Positions 42,324-52,290 of a DNA stretch of 63,955 bases are shown in pieces. Location of the stretch: the NCBI GenBank assembly GCA_963540515.1, contig CAUTNA010000005.1:1-63955 (forward strand), read 5' to 3'. Below the pieces are notes generated by a model that saw nothing but the letters and a program-made list of their open reading frames with translations, ran no database searches and was not told the origin of the DNA. Numbering within the stretch: position 1 is the stretch's first letter; each line of letters begins with the position of its first letter. The stretch is from JAFGMC01 sp963540515 (lineage in GTDB: Bacteria > Pseudomonadota > Alphaproteobacteria > Rs-D84). Both the position numbers and the translations under genes were made by a program.

Positions 42324-43844
42324 TTAAAGATTTGTTGAATATTTTCCTCTATTAATTGGTCTATATGATATTGCTTCGGCAACATGATCTTTTGTTATTT
42401 CATTTAGATCTTCAAGATCTGCAATAGTTCTAGCCAGTCTTTTAACTCTGTTATATCCCCTTGCTGAAAGTCCCATATTTTTTGCGATATCATTTAAAAA
42501 TTCAGTTAGTTCCTTAGAAAAATTTACTACTTTGTCAAGTTCATTTCCATCAAGTTCAGCATTAACTTTTCCCTGTCTTTTAATTTGTTTATTTCTTGCT
42601 TTAACAACTCTTGCTTTTACTTCACTACTTGTTTCTATTTTTTCATCCTCTTTTGCTAAATCCCAAGGGTTAACAGCATCAACTTCAACATGTAAATCTA
42701 TCCTATCTAATAAAGGACCAGATATTTTATTTTGATATGCTTCAGCACATCTTGGTGCTTTTGTACAAGATCTTTTTGCATCTCCTAAATATCCACAAGG
42801 ACAAGGATTCATAGCTGCAATTAATTGAAATTTTGCAGGATATACGGATGTATTTTTAGCTCTTGAAATCATAATTTTACCAGATTCCATAGGTTGACGC
42901 AGTATCTCAAGTGTGGCTCTACTAAATTCAGGAAGTTCATCTAAAAATAATATTCCATTATGTGCTAATGAAATTTCTCCAGGTTTTGCATATGTGCCTC
43001 CTCCTGAAAGTGAAATTTGACTTGCTGTATGATGAACACTTCTAAAAGGTCTTTTTGTTATAAGACTTTTTGAATCTAGTTGACCCGCTATAGAATAAAT
43101 TGTTGAAGATTCTAAAATTTCTTCTGATGTCATTTCTGGCATAATAGTTATTATTCTGCTTGCCAGCATTGTTTTACCAGATCCTGGAGGTCCTATCATA
43201 AGCATTCCATGTCCACCAGCTGCAGCAATTTCTAAAGCTCTTTTTGCAGAATTTTGTCCTTTTACTTCAGATAAATCAAATTTAAAATTTTCTTCATCTT
43301 TTTGTTCTATAATAGTTGGAATAGATAGAAATTGTTTATTTTTAAAATGGTTAATTAATTCAATTATGTGTCTTGGGGCAAGTATATTTTCGTGTCCTGC
43401 AAGCCGTGCTTCACTTCCTTGTTCAAATGGACAGATTATTCCTAATTTATTATTTTTTGCCCAAACACTTATTGGTAAAACTCCATTTATTTTAGATATT
43501 GTTCCATCCAATCCAATTTCTCCAGTGATTACATAATTTGATAATTCTTTTTCTGGTAGTATACCAATTGCTGTTAATATTCCACATAAAATAGGTAAAT
43601 CAAAATGAGAACCAGATTTTTCAATATCTGAAGGTGATAAATTTACAGTTAATCTTTTATTTGGAAGTGTTAGATTTAAAGAGGATAAAGCGTTTCTGAC
43701 CCTTTCTGCTGATTCCTTAACAGCTCTGTCAGCAAGTCCTATTATGTTAAATTCTGGTCTTGCAAGTCCATTTGATATTTGAATCTGAACATCAATTGGA
43801 ATTATATCCATTCCACTAAATATTATTGATTTTAATGTTATCAT
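42324..43844 (-). CDS. comM: ComM/YifB-type AAA+ ATPase (Mg-chelatase family)
   Basis: 506 residues. The N-domain is a Lon-protease-like fold (GLADRAVKESAERVRNAL...NLSPSD). The AAA+ core has Walker A GPPGSGKTML, Walker B ILFLDELPEF, the FQLIAAMNPCPCGY cysteine segment and a C-terminal RVKRLARTIADL region. ComM is a branch-migration helicase that helps integrate DNA during natural transformation; many bacteria without competence keep it. The start at 43844 is standard for the family. Confidence 0.92.
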   Translation of the reverse strand: MITLKSIIFSGMDIIPIDVQIQISNGLARPEFNIIGLADRAVKESAERVRNALSSLNLTLPNKRLTVNLSPSDIEKSGSHFDLPILCGILTAIGILPEKELSNYVITGEIGLDGTISKINGVLPISVWAKNNKLGIICPFEQGSEARLAGHENILAPRHIIELINHFKNKQFLSIPTIIEQKDEENFKFDLSEVKGQNSAKRALEIAAAGGHGMLMIGPPGSGKTMLASRIITIMPEMTSEEILESSTIYSIAGQLDSKSLITKRPFRSVHHTASQISLSGGGTYAKPGEISLAHNGILFLDELPEFSRATLEILRQPMESGKIMISRAKNTSVYPAKFQLIAAMNPCPCGYLGDAKRSCTKAPRCAEAYQNKISGPLLDRIDLHVEVDAVNPWDLAKEDEKIETSSEVKARVVKARNKQIKRQGKVNAELDGNELDKVVNFSKELTEFLNDIAKNMGLSARGYNRVKRLARTIADLEDLNEITKDHVAEAISYRPINRGKYSTNL

Positions 43845-43924
43845 TTGATTTAAATATTAGAGCTTGCTATCAATCTTTTCAAGTTATAATATTGTTTTAG
43901 GTTATAGAAAAAAGAGAGTTGTTT

Positions 43925-44809
43925 ATGGTTGAAAAATCTAAAAATAGTATAGCAAAAGAATGGTTTAATACTATTTTTTATGGTGGACTTATTGCAATAC
44001 TCTTTAGAAGTTTTTTATTTGAACCATTTAATATTCCATCAGGCTCTATGATACCAACTTTAGAAGTTGGTGATCATATTTTTGTTCAAAAATGGGCTTA
44101 CGGTTATTCAAGATATTCTTTTCCATTTGGTTCTTGGCGTGTTTGGAATGGAAGATTTTTTAATAGCAAAAAACCTAAAGTTGGTGATGTTATAGTTTTC
44201 AGGAATCCAAAAGATGAATCTCTTGATTTTGTTAAAAGGTTGGTTGCTGTTGGTGGTGATACTGTTCAAATGATAGGAGGTAGATTATACATTAATGGTA
44301 AGCAGATTGTAAGAGAAAATCCAAGACCTTATATTATGGCAACTTTAAGAAAATCAATAAGAAGTGTTGGTTATTATAAAGATAATATATCTATAAAAGG
44401 AAATAAAATCTGGATGGATAACAAACCTTTTGATTTTAATTATACTATCGAATATAAAGATGATAGTTTTTGCAATATGTATACAGGTGCTTGCTCTGTT
44501 ATTATGGCAACAGAGTATGATGAGATTTTACCAAATGGAGTAAAACACAGTATAATAGAAATTTCTGATAGTGATATTTATGATAATACTCCTCTTATAA
44601 CAGTTCCAGAAAATCATTACTTTTTTATGGGAGATGACAGAGATAATAGCAGTGATAGTCGTGCAAATTTAGGAACTGTTCCATATGATAATATACTTGG
44701 AAAAGTTTGGTTTGTTTGGTATTCACATAATTATTATGCACCACTTTTAGCAGTTTGGACTTATCTTGATAAAATTCGTTTTGAAAGATTTGGACTTGGT
44801 ATAAAATAG
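43925..44809 (+). CDS. lepB: Signal peptidase I
   Basis: 294 residues from the ATG at 43925; an AAGAGAG site precedes it, while a TTG two codons earlier is less likely. One membrane segment comes first, then the catalytic Ser41 in PSGSMIPTL, the Lys104 in DFVKRLVAVGGD and GDDRDNSSDSR. It removes signal peptides on the periplasmic face. A loop insertion of ~50 residues (about 135-190) separates the last two motifs. It forms the conserved lepB-rnc pair, with 5 nt between stop and next ATG. Confidence 0.94.
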   Translation: MVEKSKNSIAKEWFNTIFYGGLIAILFRSFLFEPFNIPSGSMIPTLEVGDHIFVQKWAYGYSRYSFPFGSWRVWNGRFFNSKKPKVGDVIVFRNPKDESLDFVKRLVAVGGDTVQMIGGRLYINGKQIVRENPRPYIMATLRKSIRSVGYYKDNISIKGNKIWMDNKPFDFNYTIEYKDDSFCNMYTGACSVIMATEYDEILPNGVKHSIIEISDSDIYDNTPLITVPENHYFFMGDDRDNSSDSRANLGTVPYDNILGKVWFVWYSHNYYAPLLAVWTYLDKIRFERFGLGIK

Positions 44810-44814
44810 TTTTT

Positions 44815-45459
44815 ATGAATTTCAAATATAAGTTTAAAGATAAAAGTTTATTTGAATTAGCGTTAACTCAAAGTGGGGTTAATCATATAAATAATAATGA
44901 AAAATTAGAGTTCTTAGGTGATAGAGTTTTAGGACTTTGTATTGCTAAACTTTTGTATGATTTATTTAAAAATGAATCTGAGGGAGAGCTTGCAAGAAGA
45001 CACTCTAATTTAGTATCAACTGAAACTCTTGCAAAAATTGCTCGTACTTATGGCTTAGATAAATTACTTCACCATGGACATATTACAAGTGGTAAAATAG
45101 ATCATATTTTAGCAAATGCTTTTGAAGCAATTCTTGGTGCTATGTTCATAGATGGTGGTTTTGATGAGGTTTTTAAAGAAGTTATTATTATTTATAAAGA
45201 TATTATAAAGAGTGATCTAGTACCTCCAAAAGATGCTAAGACTTGTTTACAGGAACTTGTTCAAAGTAAAAACAAGGATAAATTACCTGAATATAAGTTT
45301 TTAGAACAAACAGGGCTCACTCATAACCCTATATTTAAGGTATCGGTATCTGCTTTTGGAAAAACAGCTTTTGGAGAAGGTGGTTCAAAAAAAACAGCAT
45401 CAATAGAAGCTGCCAAGAATTTATTAAAAATTCTTGATTTTGATGATAATAATAATTAG
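44815..45459 (+). CDS. rnc: Ribonuclease III
   Basis: 214 residues. The catalytic signature is NEKLEFLGDRVLGL, with a later NAFEAILGAMFIDGG, and a C-terminal double-stranded RNA-binding domain ends FGEGGSKKTASIEAAKNLLKIL. It processes rRNA precursors and structured mRNAs. Alphaproteobacterial rnc is normally followed by era; here secG comes next. Confidence 0.95.
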   Translation: MNFKYKFKDKSLFELALTQSGVNHINNNEKLEFLGDRVLGLCIAKLLYDLFKNESEGELARRHSNLVSTETLAKIARTYGLDKLLHHGHITSGKIDHILANAFEAILGAMFIDGGFDEVFKEVIIIYKDIIKSDLVPPKDAKTCLQELVQSKNKDKLPEYKFLEQTGLTHNPIFKVSVSAFGKTAFGEGGSKKTASIEAAKNLLKILDFDDNNN

Positions 45460-45489
45460 TCTTATTAGACTTATTTTAAGGGGATTTTG

Positions 45490-45786
45490 ATGTTTTCAGT
45501 ATTACTAGTATTGCTTATAATAGTATCTATTCTTATGATAGGACTTATTTTGTTACAGAAATCTGAAGGATCTGGTATGTCTGGTTCTTCTGCTGCATCA
45601 ATGTTAGGAGGTGTCTTTACAGGAGCCTCTGCTGGAAATTTTTTAACAAAATTAACTTCTATTTTAGCAACTTGTTTTTTTATTTTATGTGCACTTCTTG
45701 CAATAGTTGCATCAAATATGACAAATACTTCAAATCAAAGTCAATTACATAAAGAACTTTCAACAATTGAACAAACCGAAAAATAA
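45490..45786 (+). CDS. secG: Protein-export subunit SecG
   Basis: 98 residues from the ATG at 45490, which follows an AAGGGGA site. Two membrane helices surround the conserved ILLQKSEGSG-SGSSAASMLGG stretch. SecG is the third subunit of the SecYEG channel. The surface-glycan cassette begins 9 nt downstream on the same strand and may be transcribed with it. Confidence 0.92.
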   Translation: MFSVLLVLLIIVSILMIGLILLQKSEGSGMSGSSAASMLGGVFTGASAGNFLTKLTSILATCFFILCALLAIVASNMTNTSNQSQLHKELSTIEQTEK

Positions 45787-45795
45787 TAATTTATA

Positions 45796-46554
45796 ATGAA
45801 TATAAGAAGATTTTTTATAAACTTAATACCAATAAGAAGTGTAAGATATAGATTAAGGGATAGATATTATCCTGTTAATTTTACCATATCAAAACATAGT
45901 AAATGTTTATTTGTAGCACCTCATCCTGATGATGAAATGATAGGAGGAGGAGGTCTTATGATAATGAATCCTAAAAATTTTGATTGTATTGTTATTGGAT
46001 CTTCTGGGATAGCTTATAAAGGATTATCTGAAAAAGAAAGATCCGATATGAGAATGCATGAGTTTAATAATGTTATGAATGCTGTTGGTATTAGACATAG
46101 ATGGATTTTTGAAACTTTAGGTCCTCTTGCTATGAAACAGATGAATAACAATATAAAAGAATATTTAAAAGTTTTAGATACAAAAAAATATGATTTGATT
46201 TTTTTGCCTGTTCCGCATGACAGACATCCTGAACATAATTATATAACAAATAAACTATTTAAAAAAATTATTAGAAAAAATGGTTATAAAAAAGATTTAA
46301 AGATTGTTTTTTATGAAGTTTGGTCTTTAATAGCTAATCCTAATGTGTTTATTGATATCACAAAAGTCATAGATAAAAAAAGAGAAATTTTAAATTTATA
46401 TAAATCTGCACATGTTCGTTTTCAATATTCTGAAAATGCTTGCAGTCTAAATAAGTATAGAGGAATGCAGAACAATACATTAGGTTATGCAGAAGCTTTT
46501 TATGTTGATAGTGTTCATAATTATATTAAAAATGGGTATAAAATAAATGGATGA
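45796..46554 (+). CDS. PIG-L/LmbE family deacetylase
   Basis: 252 residues. The metal-binding signature is PHPDDEMIGGGG (about residues 42-53), and the distal PHDRHPEHN gives the second histidine ligand. These zinc enzymes remove N-acetyl groups from GlcNAc-containing glycolipids or similar sugars. The first gene of a three-gene cassette (overlap of 8 nt with the next), it likely deacetylates an amino sugar in a surface glycan or its lipid precursor. Substrate inferred from context. Confidence 0.88.
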   Translation: MNIRRFFINLIPIRSVRYRLRDRYYPVNFTISKHSKCLFVAPHPDDEMIGGGGLMIMNPKNFDCIVIGSSGIAYKGLSEKERSDMRMHEFNNVMNAVGIRHRWIFETLGPLAMKQMNNNIKEYLKVLDTKKYDLIFLPVPHDRHPEHNYITNKLFKKIIRKNGYKKDLKIVFYEVWSLIANPNVFIDITKVIDKKREILNLYKSAHVRFQYSENACSLNKYRGMQNNTLGYAEAFYVDSVHNYIKNGYKING

Positions 46555-48691
46555 TAAAATTCTCCAAAAAAATTGTATGGGATGTTCTGCTTGTAAAGAA
46601 AGGTGTCCAGTTGGGGCAATATCTATGCAAAGGAACAAAGAGGGTTTTTTAGAACCTGTAATAGATAAATCTATTTGTATAGATTGTCATTTATGTGAGA
46701 GGGTTTGCCCTGTTATAAATCCTAGGTTTAATAATATAATTAATCCTCAAGCTTATGTTGGAATTGGAGAGGATGAGTTTCGTAAGAATTCATCTTCTGG
46801 TGGTATTTTTGGAACAATTGCAGATTATATATTAAGTATCAAAGGGTATGTTGTTGGAGCCAGTTTTGATACTGAAAATAAATTAGTAAATCACATAATA
46901 ATAAACTCAAAAGATGATTTAAAAAAACTTCAAGGTAGCAAATATTTACAAAGTGATATTAAAGGTGTTTACAAAGATATAAAAGAACTATTATCTCTTG
47001 GAAAAATTGTTTTATTTAGTGGAACTCCATGTGAGAATGCTGGTCTTTTATCGTATTTGGATTATAAAGAATATGATAATCTTTACATGCTTGATATAGT
47101 TTGTCATGGAACTCCTTCGCCTAAAGTTTTTCAAAAATATTTATCAGAATTAAATTTATCAGGTGACTTTATAGAGACTAATTTCAGAGATAAAATTTGT
47201 GGATGGAGACCTGAATTAACCTCTACTACTACTACTACTACTACTAGTTATACTTGTAGTGCAAAAGATGATGATTTTATGAAAGCATTTTTAAATAATT
47301 TCTGTCTCAGAAAATCTTGTACGAAATGTTTTTTTAATAGATTACCAAGAAGTGGAGATTTAACTCTAGGTGATTTCTGGGGAGTTAATAAAAAATATGA
47401 TGATGAGTTTGGTACATCTGTTATTTTATCAAATAATAAAAAAGGTGATATACTTTTAAGAAAAATAAAGAAAAATTTAAAATTATTGAAGAAAGTTGAT
47501 ATATCCACAGCTATTCCTGGAAATCCTTGTTTAATAAAATCAACTATTGAAAATCCATTAAGAGATGAGTTTTTTGAAAATTTAGATAAGAAAACTTTAA
47601 AAGAAAATGTCGATGGTTTGATAAATAAAAGATATGATTATTTATGTTTGAATTTTTGGACATCTATTAATTATGGTGCTGTTTTGACAGCTTATGCTTT
47701 ACAGGAATTGTTAAAAAAAATTGGTTATTCCTCAGCACACATTGATTATAGATATCCTCATATAACACAAGATAAATTTAATGATAGTTTTACAGATGTT
47801 TTTGCAAGAAAATATCTGAATAGAACAGTAAATGTTTTAGGTAAACATCATTTTAATAAATTAAATGAAATAGTAAATCGTGGTTTTATAGTTGGTTCCG
47901 ATCAAGTATTTAGGGATGATTATATTCAAGATACTTACTATTATTATTTATTAGGTTTTACAGATCCTTCAAAACAAAGAATTGCAGTATCTGCAAGTTT
48001 TGGAAAAGATTCTTTTGAACTAAAAGAGGCAAAACAGTTTTTTGATTGTTTTGATAGTGTTTCTGTAAGGGAAAAAAGTGGACTTAATTTTGTTAAAGGT
48101 GCTGAACATATTTTAGATCCTGTTTTTTTAGTTGATAGATCTATTTTTGATGATTTAACAAAAGATATTTATGTAAGTGGTGACTATATTGGTTATATTT
48201 TAGATGAAAATGAAGATACAAAAAAAATAACAGATAAGTATAATAGTTTTAAAAATATAGCGAATAAAAATATATCTGTTGAAGAATTTTTAGCATATAT
48301 TAAATCTTCAAAATTATTTATTACAGATTCTTTTCATGGAGTTTGTTTTGCTATTTTATACAATATTCCTTTTATTTGTTTGGGTAATGTAAATAGAGGA
48401 AGCTCAAGATTTGAATCTTTATTTGAATCACTATCAATAGATAATTTTGAAACATTTGATTGGAATAAAATCAATAAAGCTATAGAAGAAAAAAGAAAAG
48501 AAGGAATTTCTTGGATTAAAAATGCATTAAGCAATAAAAGTATTAAAAATATTGAACTTAGAAAACAATTATTAAATTATGATTTTGAAAGTACAAAGAT
48601 AAAACTCAGTTTTATCCAAAAAGTATTTTCTATTAATAGATTTGGTAATAAACATATTTTAAGATTATTTGGGTTAAAGATTAAATTTTAA
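46547..48691 (+). CDS. Fusion: ferredoxin/F420-dehydrogenase-beta-type reductase + polysaccharide pyruvyl transferase
   Basis: 714 residues. The first 60 hold two 4Fe-4S motifs (CMGCSACKERCP and CIDCHLCERVCP). Residues ~75-340 match the FrhB/FdhB coenzyme F420 hydrogenase/dehydrogenase beta family (SSGGIF, LFSGTPCENAG, CHGTPSP). From about residue 363 the sequence reads LNFWTSINYGAVLTAYALQELL and then VGSDQVFR, ITDSFHGVCFA, which is the PF04230 polysaccharide pyruvyl transferase fold. Such fusions occur in surface-glycan loci of gut bacteria. An ACT microsatellite encodes a Thr run near residue 228. It probably adds a pyruvate ketal or related group; the reductase substrate is unknown. Confidence 0.85.
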   Translation: MDDKILQKNCMGCSACKERCPVGAISMQRNKEGFLEPVIDKSICIDCHLCERVCPVINPRFNNIINPQAYVGIGEDEFRKNSSSGGIFGTIADYILSIKGYVVGASFDTENKLVNHIIINSKDDLKKLQGSKYLQSDIKGVYKDIKELLSLGKIVLFSGTPCENAGLLSYLDYKEYDNLYMLDIVCHGTPSPKVFQKYLSELNLSGDFIETNFRDKICGWRPELTSTTTTTTTSYTCSAKDDDFMKAFLNNFCLRKSCTKCFFNRLPRSGDLTLGDFWGVNKKYDDEFGTSVILSNNKKGDILLRKIKKNLKLLKKVDISTAIPGNPCLIKSTIENPLRDEFFENLDKKTLKENVDGLINKRYDYLCLNFWTSINYGAVLTAYALQELLKKIGYSSAHIDYRYPHITQDKFNDSFTDVFARKYLNRTVNVLGKHHFNKLNEIVNRGFIVGSDQVFRDDYIQDTYYYYLLGFTDPSKQRIAVSASFGKDSFELKEAKQFFDCFDSVSVREKSGLNFVKGAEHILDPVFLVDRSIFDDLTKDIYVSGDYIGYILDENEDTKKITDKYNSFKNIANKNISVEEFLAYIKSSKLFITDSFHGVCFAILYNIPFICLGNVNRGSSRFESLFESLSIDNFETFDWNKINKAIEEKRKEGISWIKNALSNKSIKNIELRKQLLNYDFESTKIKLSFIQKVFSINRFGNKHILRLFGLKIKF
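47225..47245 (+). repeat. Trinucleotide microsatellite (ACT)7
   Basis: Seven perfect ACT units inside the reductase domain code for consecutive threonines. Changes in unit number would keep the frame. Confidence 0.92.
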
Positions 48692-48702
48692 TCAGGTTAT
48701 TT

Positions 48703-49680
48703 ATGATAAAAATATCAAAGATAGAGAATAATAAAGATGAAATTTTAAAGAAAAATATAGCTCCAAATGTTTATTGGAATAGATTTGATATAAGATATAA
48801 AGATTATGATTTATGGAAAATAGAAAATAATAAAAATACTATTTTTATATCTTCATCTTTAGAAAATAATATTATAAATGTTTCAACTTATTTAAGAGAA
48901 ATATCTGAAGAAATTTTTATAGAGTTTATAAAATATTTATTTGATTTTTATAAAAAAGCGGAGAAAATTTATTTTTTACATACATACATACATATAGATG
49001 AAGATTGCCCTTATAATCCAGAAACCTTTAATGATATAATAAAATATGAACATGCTCATATAGAATTGCCAAATACGATTGAGGAATTTAGAAAAAATTT
49101 ATCATATAGAACAAGATATGATACAAATCATTATCCTAAAAAAATAATTAAAGATTTTGGTAATTATGAGATAAAACATTGGAGTATGAAAGATACACCT
49201 CAGTTTATTATAGATAAATATAAAAAATTGAAGTTAGAAACTCATAAGAATATAGATAATTTTGCTATGTCTATTTCAACAGAGGTTTGGGCTTTATTTA
49301 TAAACAATGAAATTGCTTCTATATTAAGTTATAGTGATACAGAAGAAACACCAAATTATATATTTTTAGTAAATATAACTTATAATCAAAAATTTTCAAA
49401 ATATTCTCCTGCAAATGTTTTGTTATATGCTAGTATATGTAATAAAATAGAAATTGGTTATAAAGTTATACCATTATTTAAAATGATGGAGTATAAACGT
49501 CATTTTGGTGCAATAGGTACAACTACATATGAAGGTTATATTAATAGATATGAAATTATTCCATATAGGTGGTTAGTATATTTGTCACATCTTCCGAAAA
49601 TATTTTATCCAATAGTAAAATTTTTTGTAAGAAAACGTTATAGATCGGTATTTAATAGAATTATGAATATTAAAAAATAG
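48703..49680 (+). CDS. GNAT-fold acyl/acetyltransferase (CelD/FemAB-like)
   Basis: 325 residues. A hydrophobic-aromatic N-terminal half is followed by a GNAT-like core with KKLKLETHK, ALFINNEIASILSYSD, and FSKYSPANVLLYASI, the pattern of Acetyltransf_6 (BcsL/CelD) proteins that acylate sugars or transfer aminoacyl groups. It closes the cassette with the deacetylase and the pyruvyl transferase (11-nt gap, AGG site). Substrate is probably a surface amino sugar, the deacetylase product being a plausible acceptor. Confidence 0.75.
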   Translation: MIKISKIENNKDEILKKNIAPNVYWNRFDIRYKDYDLWKIENNKNTIFISSSLENNIINVSTYLREISEEIFIEFIKYLFDFYKKAEKIYFLHTYIHIDEDCPYNPETFNDIIKYEHAHIELPNTIEEFRKNLSYRTRYDTNHYPKKIIKDFGNYEIKHWSMKDTPQFIIDKYKKLKLETHKNIDNFAMSISTEVWALFINNEIASILSYSDTEETPNYIFLVNITYNQKFSKYSPANVLLYASICNKIEIGYKVIPLFKMMEYKRHFGAIGTTTYEGYINRYEIIPYRWLVYLSHLPKIFYPIVKFFVRKRYRSVFNRIMNIKK

Positions 49681-49694
49681 AATTTAAAACTAAA

Positions 49695-50468
49695 TTAATA
49701 TTTTTTAAAAATTAAAACTCTATCTATATTTGATAAATCTTTTTTTGATTCTATGAATTTCCATCTAAAAGATTCAAATATTTTTATAACACTTCTTTTT
49801 TGTCCTTTCCCTATTTCTAAGTAAATTTTACCAAAATCTTTTAGATATTGTTTTGATTTTTCTGCAATTATTCTATATGCGTTTAATCCATCATTTCCAG
49901 CATATAAAGCAATCTTTGGATCAAATTTTGCGCCTAAATTTACTCTTTTATCACCTTTTGGAATATAAGGGGGATTTGATACAATAAGATCAAATTTTTT
50001 ATTAAATCTTAAAGAAGAAAAATTTTTCCATTTTATTTTTATATTATTGTTTAAATTAAATCTTTTTATATTTATTCTTGATGTAAGAACCGCAAATAGA
50101 GATTTATCAATTCCAACACCTGATGCTTTTTTTAAATTTTTGATTATTGATATAATAAGACATCCACTGCCACAACCTAAATCTAAGATGTTAATTTTAT
50201 TTGTTTCTTTTTTTAAATCAAACAAAACAGATTCAATAAGTATTTCACTATCAGGTCTTGGATCTAAAACAAATCTATTAGTAAAAAATTTTAATCCATA
50301 AAACCATTTTTCAAAAATAAGTTTTGAAACAGGAAAACCTCTTTTTAAAAAATATTTAAAATAAATTAATTTAAAATAAGATATTTTTTTATATTTATCT
50401 GTAATAATTCTTGCAATATGTGGATTTGAAATAGATGATAATTCGTCAAATACTTGCTTAATTTTCAT
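49695..50468 (-). CDS. prmC: Release factor glutamine methyltransferase
   Basis: 257 residues. The N-domain is followed by the DPRPDSEILIE hinge (RPETE-like), SAM motif ILDLGCGSGCL, and the catalytic NPPYIP. PrmC methylates the GGQ glutamine of release factors RF1/RF2. It is slightly shorter than usual (~280). Normally it follows prfA; here it stands alone, divergent from the M23 peptidase gene with only 41 nt between starts. Confidence 0.92.
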   Translation of the reverse strand: MKIKQVFDELSSISNPHIARIITDKYKKISYFKLIYFKYFLKRGFPVSKLIFEKWFYGLKFFTNRFVLDPRPDSEILIESVLFDLKKETNKINILDLGCGSGCLIISIIKNLKKASGVGIDKSLFAVLTSRINIKRFNLNNNIKIKWKNFSSLRFNKKFDLIVSNPPYIPKGDKRVNLGAKFDPKIALYAGNDGLNAYRIIAEKSKQYLKDFGKIYLEIGKGQKRSVIKIFESFRWKFIESKKDLSNIDRVLIFKKY

Positions 50469-50509
50469 ATATATATTATACTTTTAAAGTTAAAAAAAAC
50501 AAAAATAAT

Positions 50510-51727
50510 ATGAACACAAATAGACTTGCCCAAATTGTATTATTGTTTGCTTTATTACTCGCAACAATCGCTATTGCTTTAATGTTTTCTAAGAAAAAAC
50601 ATTTTAATATTACCCATTTTATAAGAGAAGAAATAGTTGTAAAACAAGGGGATACTTTAACAAAATTATTATCTGAAAATGGATTATCGACTATTGAAAT
50701 TGATGAAATTTCTAAAGTATTAAAAAAAGATGCAGATATATCAATTTTGCGTGCAGACTCAGATAAAATTATTTTAAAAAAAGATAAATTAAATAATATA
50801 AAAAAAATACTCTTAATTCCATCTAACTGGAAACATATAGAACTAAAAAAAGAAAATGGTATTTGGTGTTCAAATGTAATAAACATAGATAAAAACATAA
50901 GATTTGTTTATAAAACTGGTGAGATACAAGAAGGAGACAGTTTTTATTTAGCAGGTCTTCGTGCTGAAATTCCAGCAGGAATACTTGCTGAAGTTTATGA
51001 TTTACTTGCCTTTGAAATGGATTTTGAACGTGACGTTCGAGCTGGTCAAGATTTTTCAGTTTTATATGAAGAAAACTATTCAGGTGATAATAAAGTTGAA
51101 AATGGAAGGGTTATCGCAGTTTCATTTCAGGCACTTCGTGGTAAAATAAAAATGTACAGATTTAAAAGAAGTGATGAAAAGATTGGTTATTATGACGCGG
51201 ATGGAACCTCAGCTATTAAAACTCTTAAAAGAACACCTATTAATAATGCAAGAGTAAGTAGTAGTTTTAATTTAAATAGAAAACATCCTATACTTGGTTT
51301 TACTCGTGCTCATAAAGGTGTTGATTTCAGGGCTCCTATGGGAACACCAATTCCAAGCGCAGGAAGTGGAAGGGTTATTGCACGTGGATTTAATAAGGGA
51401 CATGGTAATTTTATACGAGTTCGACATAATGGATCTTTTGATACATTATATGCACACCTTTCTAGATTTGTTAGAAATGTAGGTATTGGCACTCCTGTAA
51501 AACAAGGACAAATAATAGGTTATGTTGGAATGACTGGACTTGCAACAGGACCGCATCTACATTATGAGATTATAAGAGATGGAAGACATGTAAATCCAAT
51601 GACTGTAAAATTACCAACAATAAGTAGTCTAAAGTCAGAGGATAAAGAAAAATTTGAAGAAATAAGAAAACAAATAGATACTGTAATAAGAATCTTAGAA
51701 TCTAAGAAATGTATTTTAGAGTTGTAA
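50510..51727 (+). CDS. M23-family murein endopeptidase (MepM-like)
   Basis: 405 residues. A signal anchor (residues ~8-27), then a LysM/OapA-like periplasmic region (VVKQGDTLTKLLSENGL), and a C-terminal lysostaphin-type domain with H268-x3-D272 (HKGVDF) and HLHYE (His 349/351). These zinc enzymes open peptide cross-links for wall growth. An extension of ~45 helical residues follows the catalytic domain. Start ATG without a clear ribosome site. Confidence 0.92.
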   Translation: MNTNRLAQIVLLFALLLATIAIALMFSKKKHFNITHFIREEIVVKQGDTLTKLLSENGLSTIEIDEISKVLKKDADISILRADSDKIILKKDKLNNIKKILLIPSNWKHIELKKENGIWCSNVINIDKNIRFVYKTGEIQEGDSFYLAGLRAEIPAGILAEVYDLLAFEMDFERDVRAGQDFSVLYEENYSGDNKVENGRVIAVSFQALRGKIKMYRFKRSDEKIGYYDADGTSAIKTLKRTPINNARVSSSFNLNRKHPILGFTRAHKGVDFRAPMGTPIPSAGSGRVIARGFNKGHGNFIRVRHNGSFDTLYAHLSRFVRNVGIGTPVKQGQIIGYVGMTGLATGPHLHYEIIRDGRHVNPMTVKLPTISSLKSEDKEKFEEIRKQIDTVIRILESKKCILEL

Positions 51728-51811
51728 TTCTTCTTATCAAATTATAATTTTATATATTAAAAATAAAAAGATATTTAATTTTTTTAAACAAGATAAAACA
51801 AGGGGTGATTT

Positions 51812-52273
51812 ATGACAGAAAGACCAAAATTTAAAGGAGTTGCTAATTTAATAATAAAACAAGATAATAAAATATTGTTATTATTCCGAAATGATGGATT
51901 TTTCAGTTATGGTGGTGGATGGTGGGTTATCCCAGCTGGACATATTGAACATGGTGAAACTGCAAAACAGGCTGTAATTCGTGAGGCAAAAGAAGAATTA
52001 AATATAGATATAGAAGAAAAAGATATAGAATTTGCTCATGTTATGAGTAATCTTGCAAGTAAAGAAGAGAGTTTTGATTTCTTTTTTATAGTTAATAAAT
52101 TTTCAGGAACAATAAAAAATTGTGAAGAAGATAAATGTGTAGAAATGCGTTATATGTCAATAGAAGAAATAAAAAGTACTAAAAATATTGTTACAACTAC
52201 AAATATTGCACTTAATGCAATATTTGAAGGTAAAACTTATTCTGAATGTTTAAAATATGAATCAGATAAATAA
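51812..52273 (+). CDS. NUDIX hydrolase
   Basis: 153 residues. The Nudix box fits G-x5-E-x7-REUxEE: GHIEHGETAKQAVIREAKEELNI cut into parts, with Gly at the start, REAKEE, and the loop IDIEE. The YGGGWWVIPAGH lead-in is typical of MutT/nucleoside diphosphate-X hydrolases. Substrate unknown. AAGGGG supports the ATG, and an intrinsic terminator follows. Confidence 0.93.
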   Translation: MTERPKFKGVANLIIKQDNKILLLFRNDGFFSYGGGWWVIPAGHIEHGETAKQAVIREAKEELNIDIEEKDIEFAHVMSNLASKEESFDFFFIVNKFSGTIKNCEEDKCVEMRYMSIEEIKSTKNIVTTTNIALNAIFEGKTYSECLKYESDK

Positions 52274-52290
52274 TAAATTTCTTTAATAAA

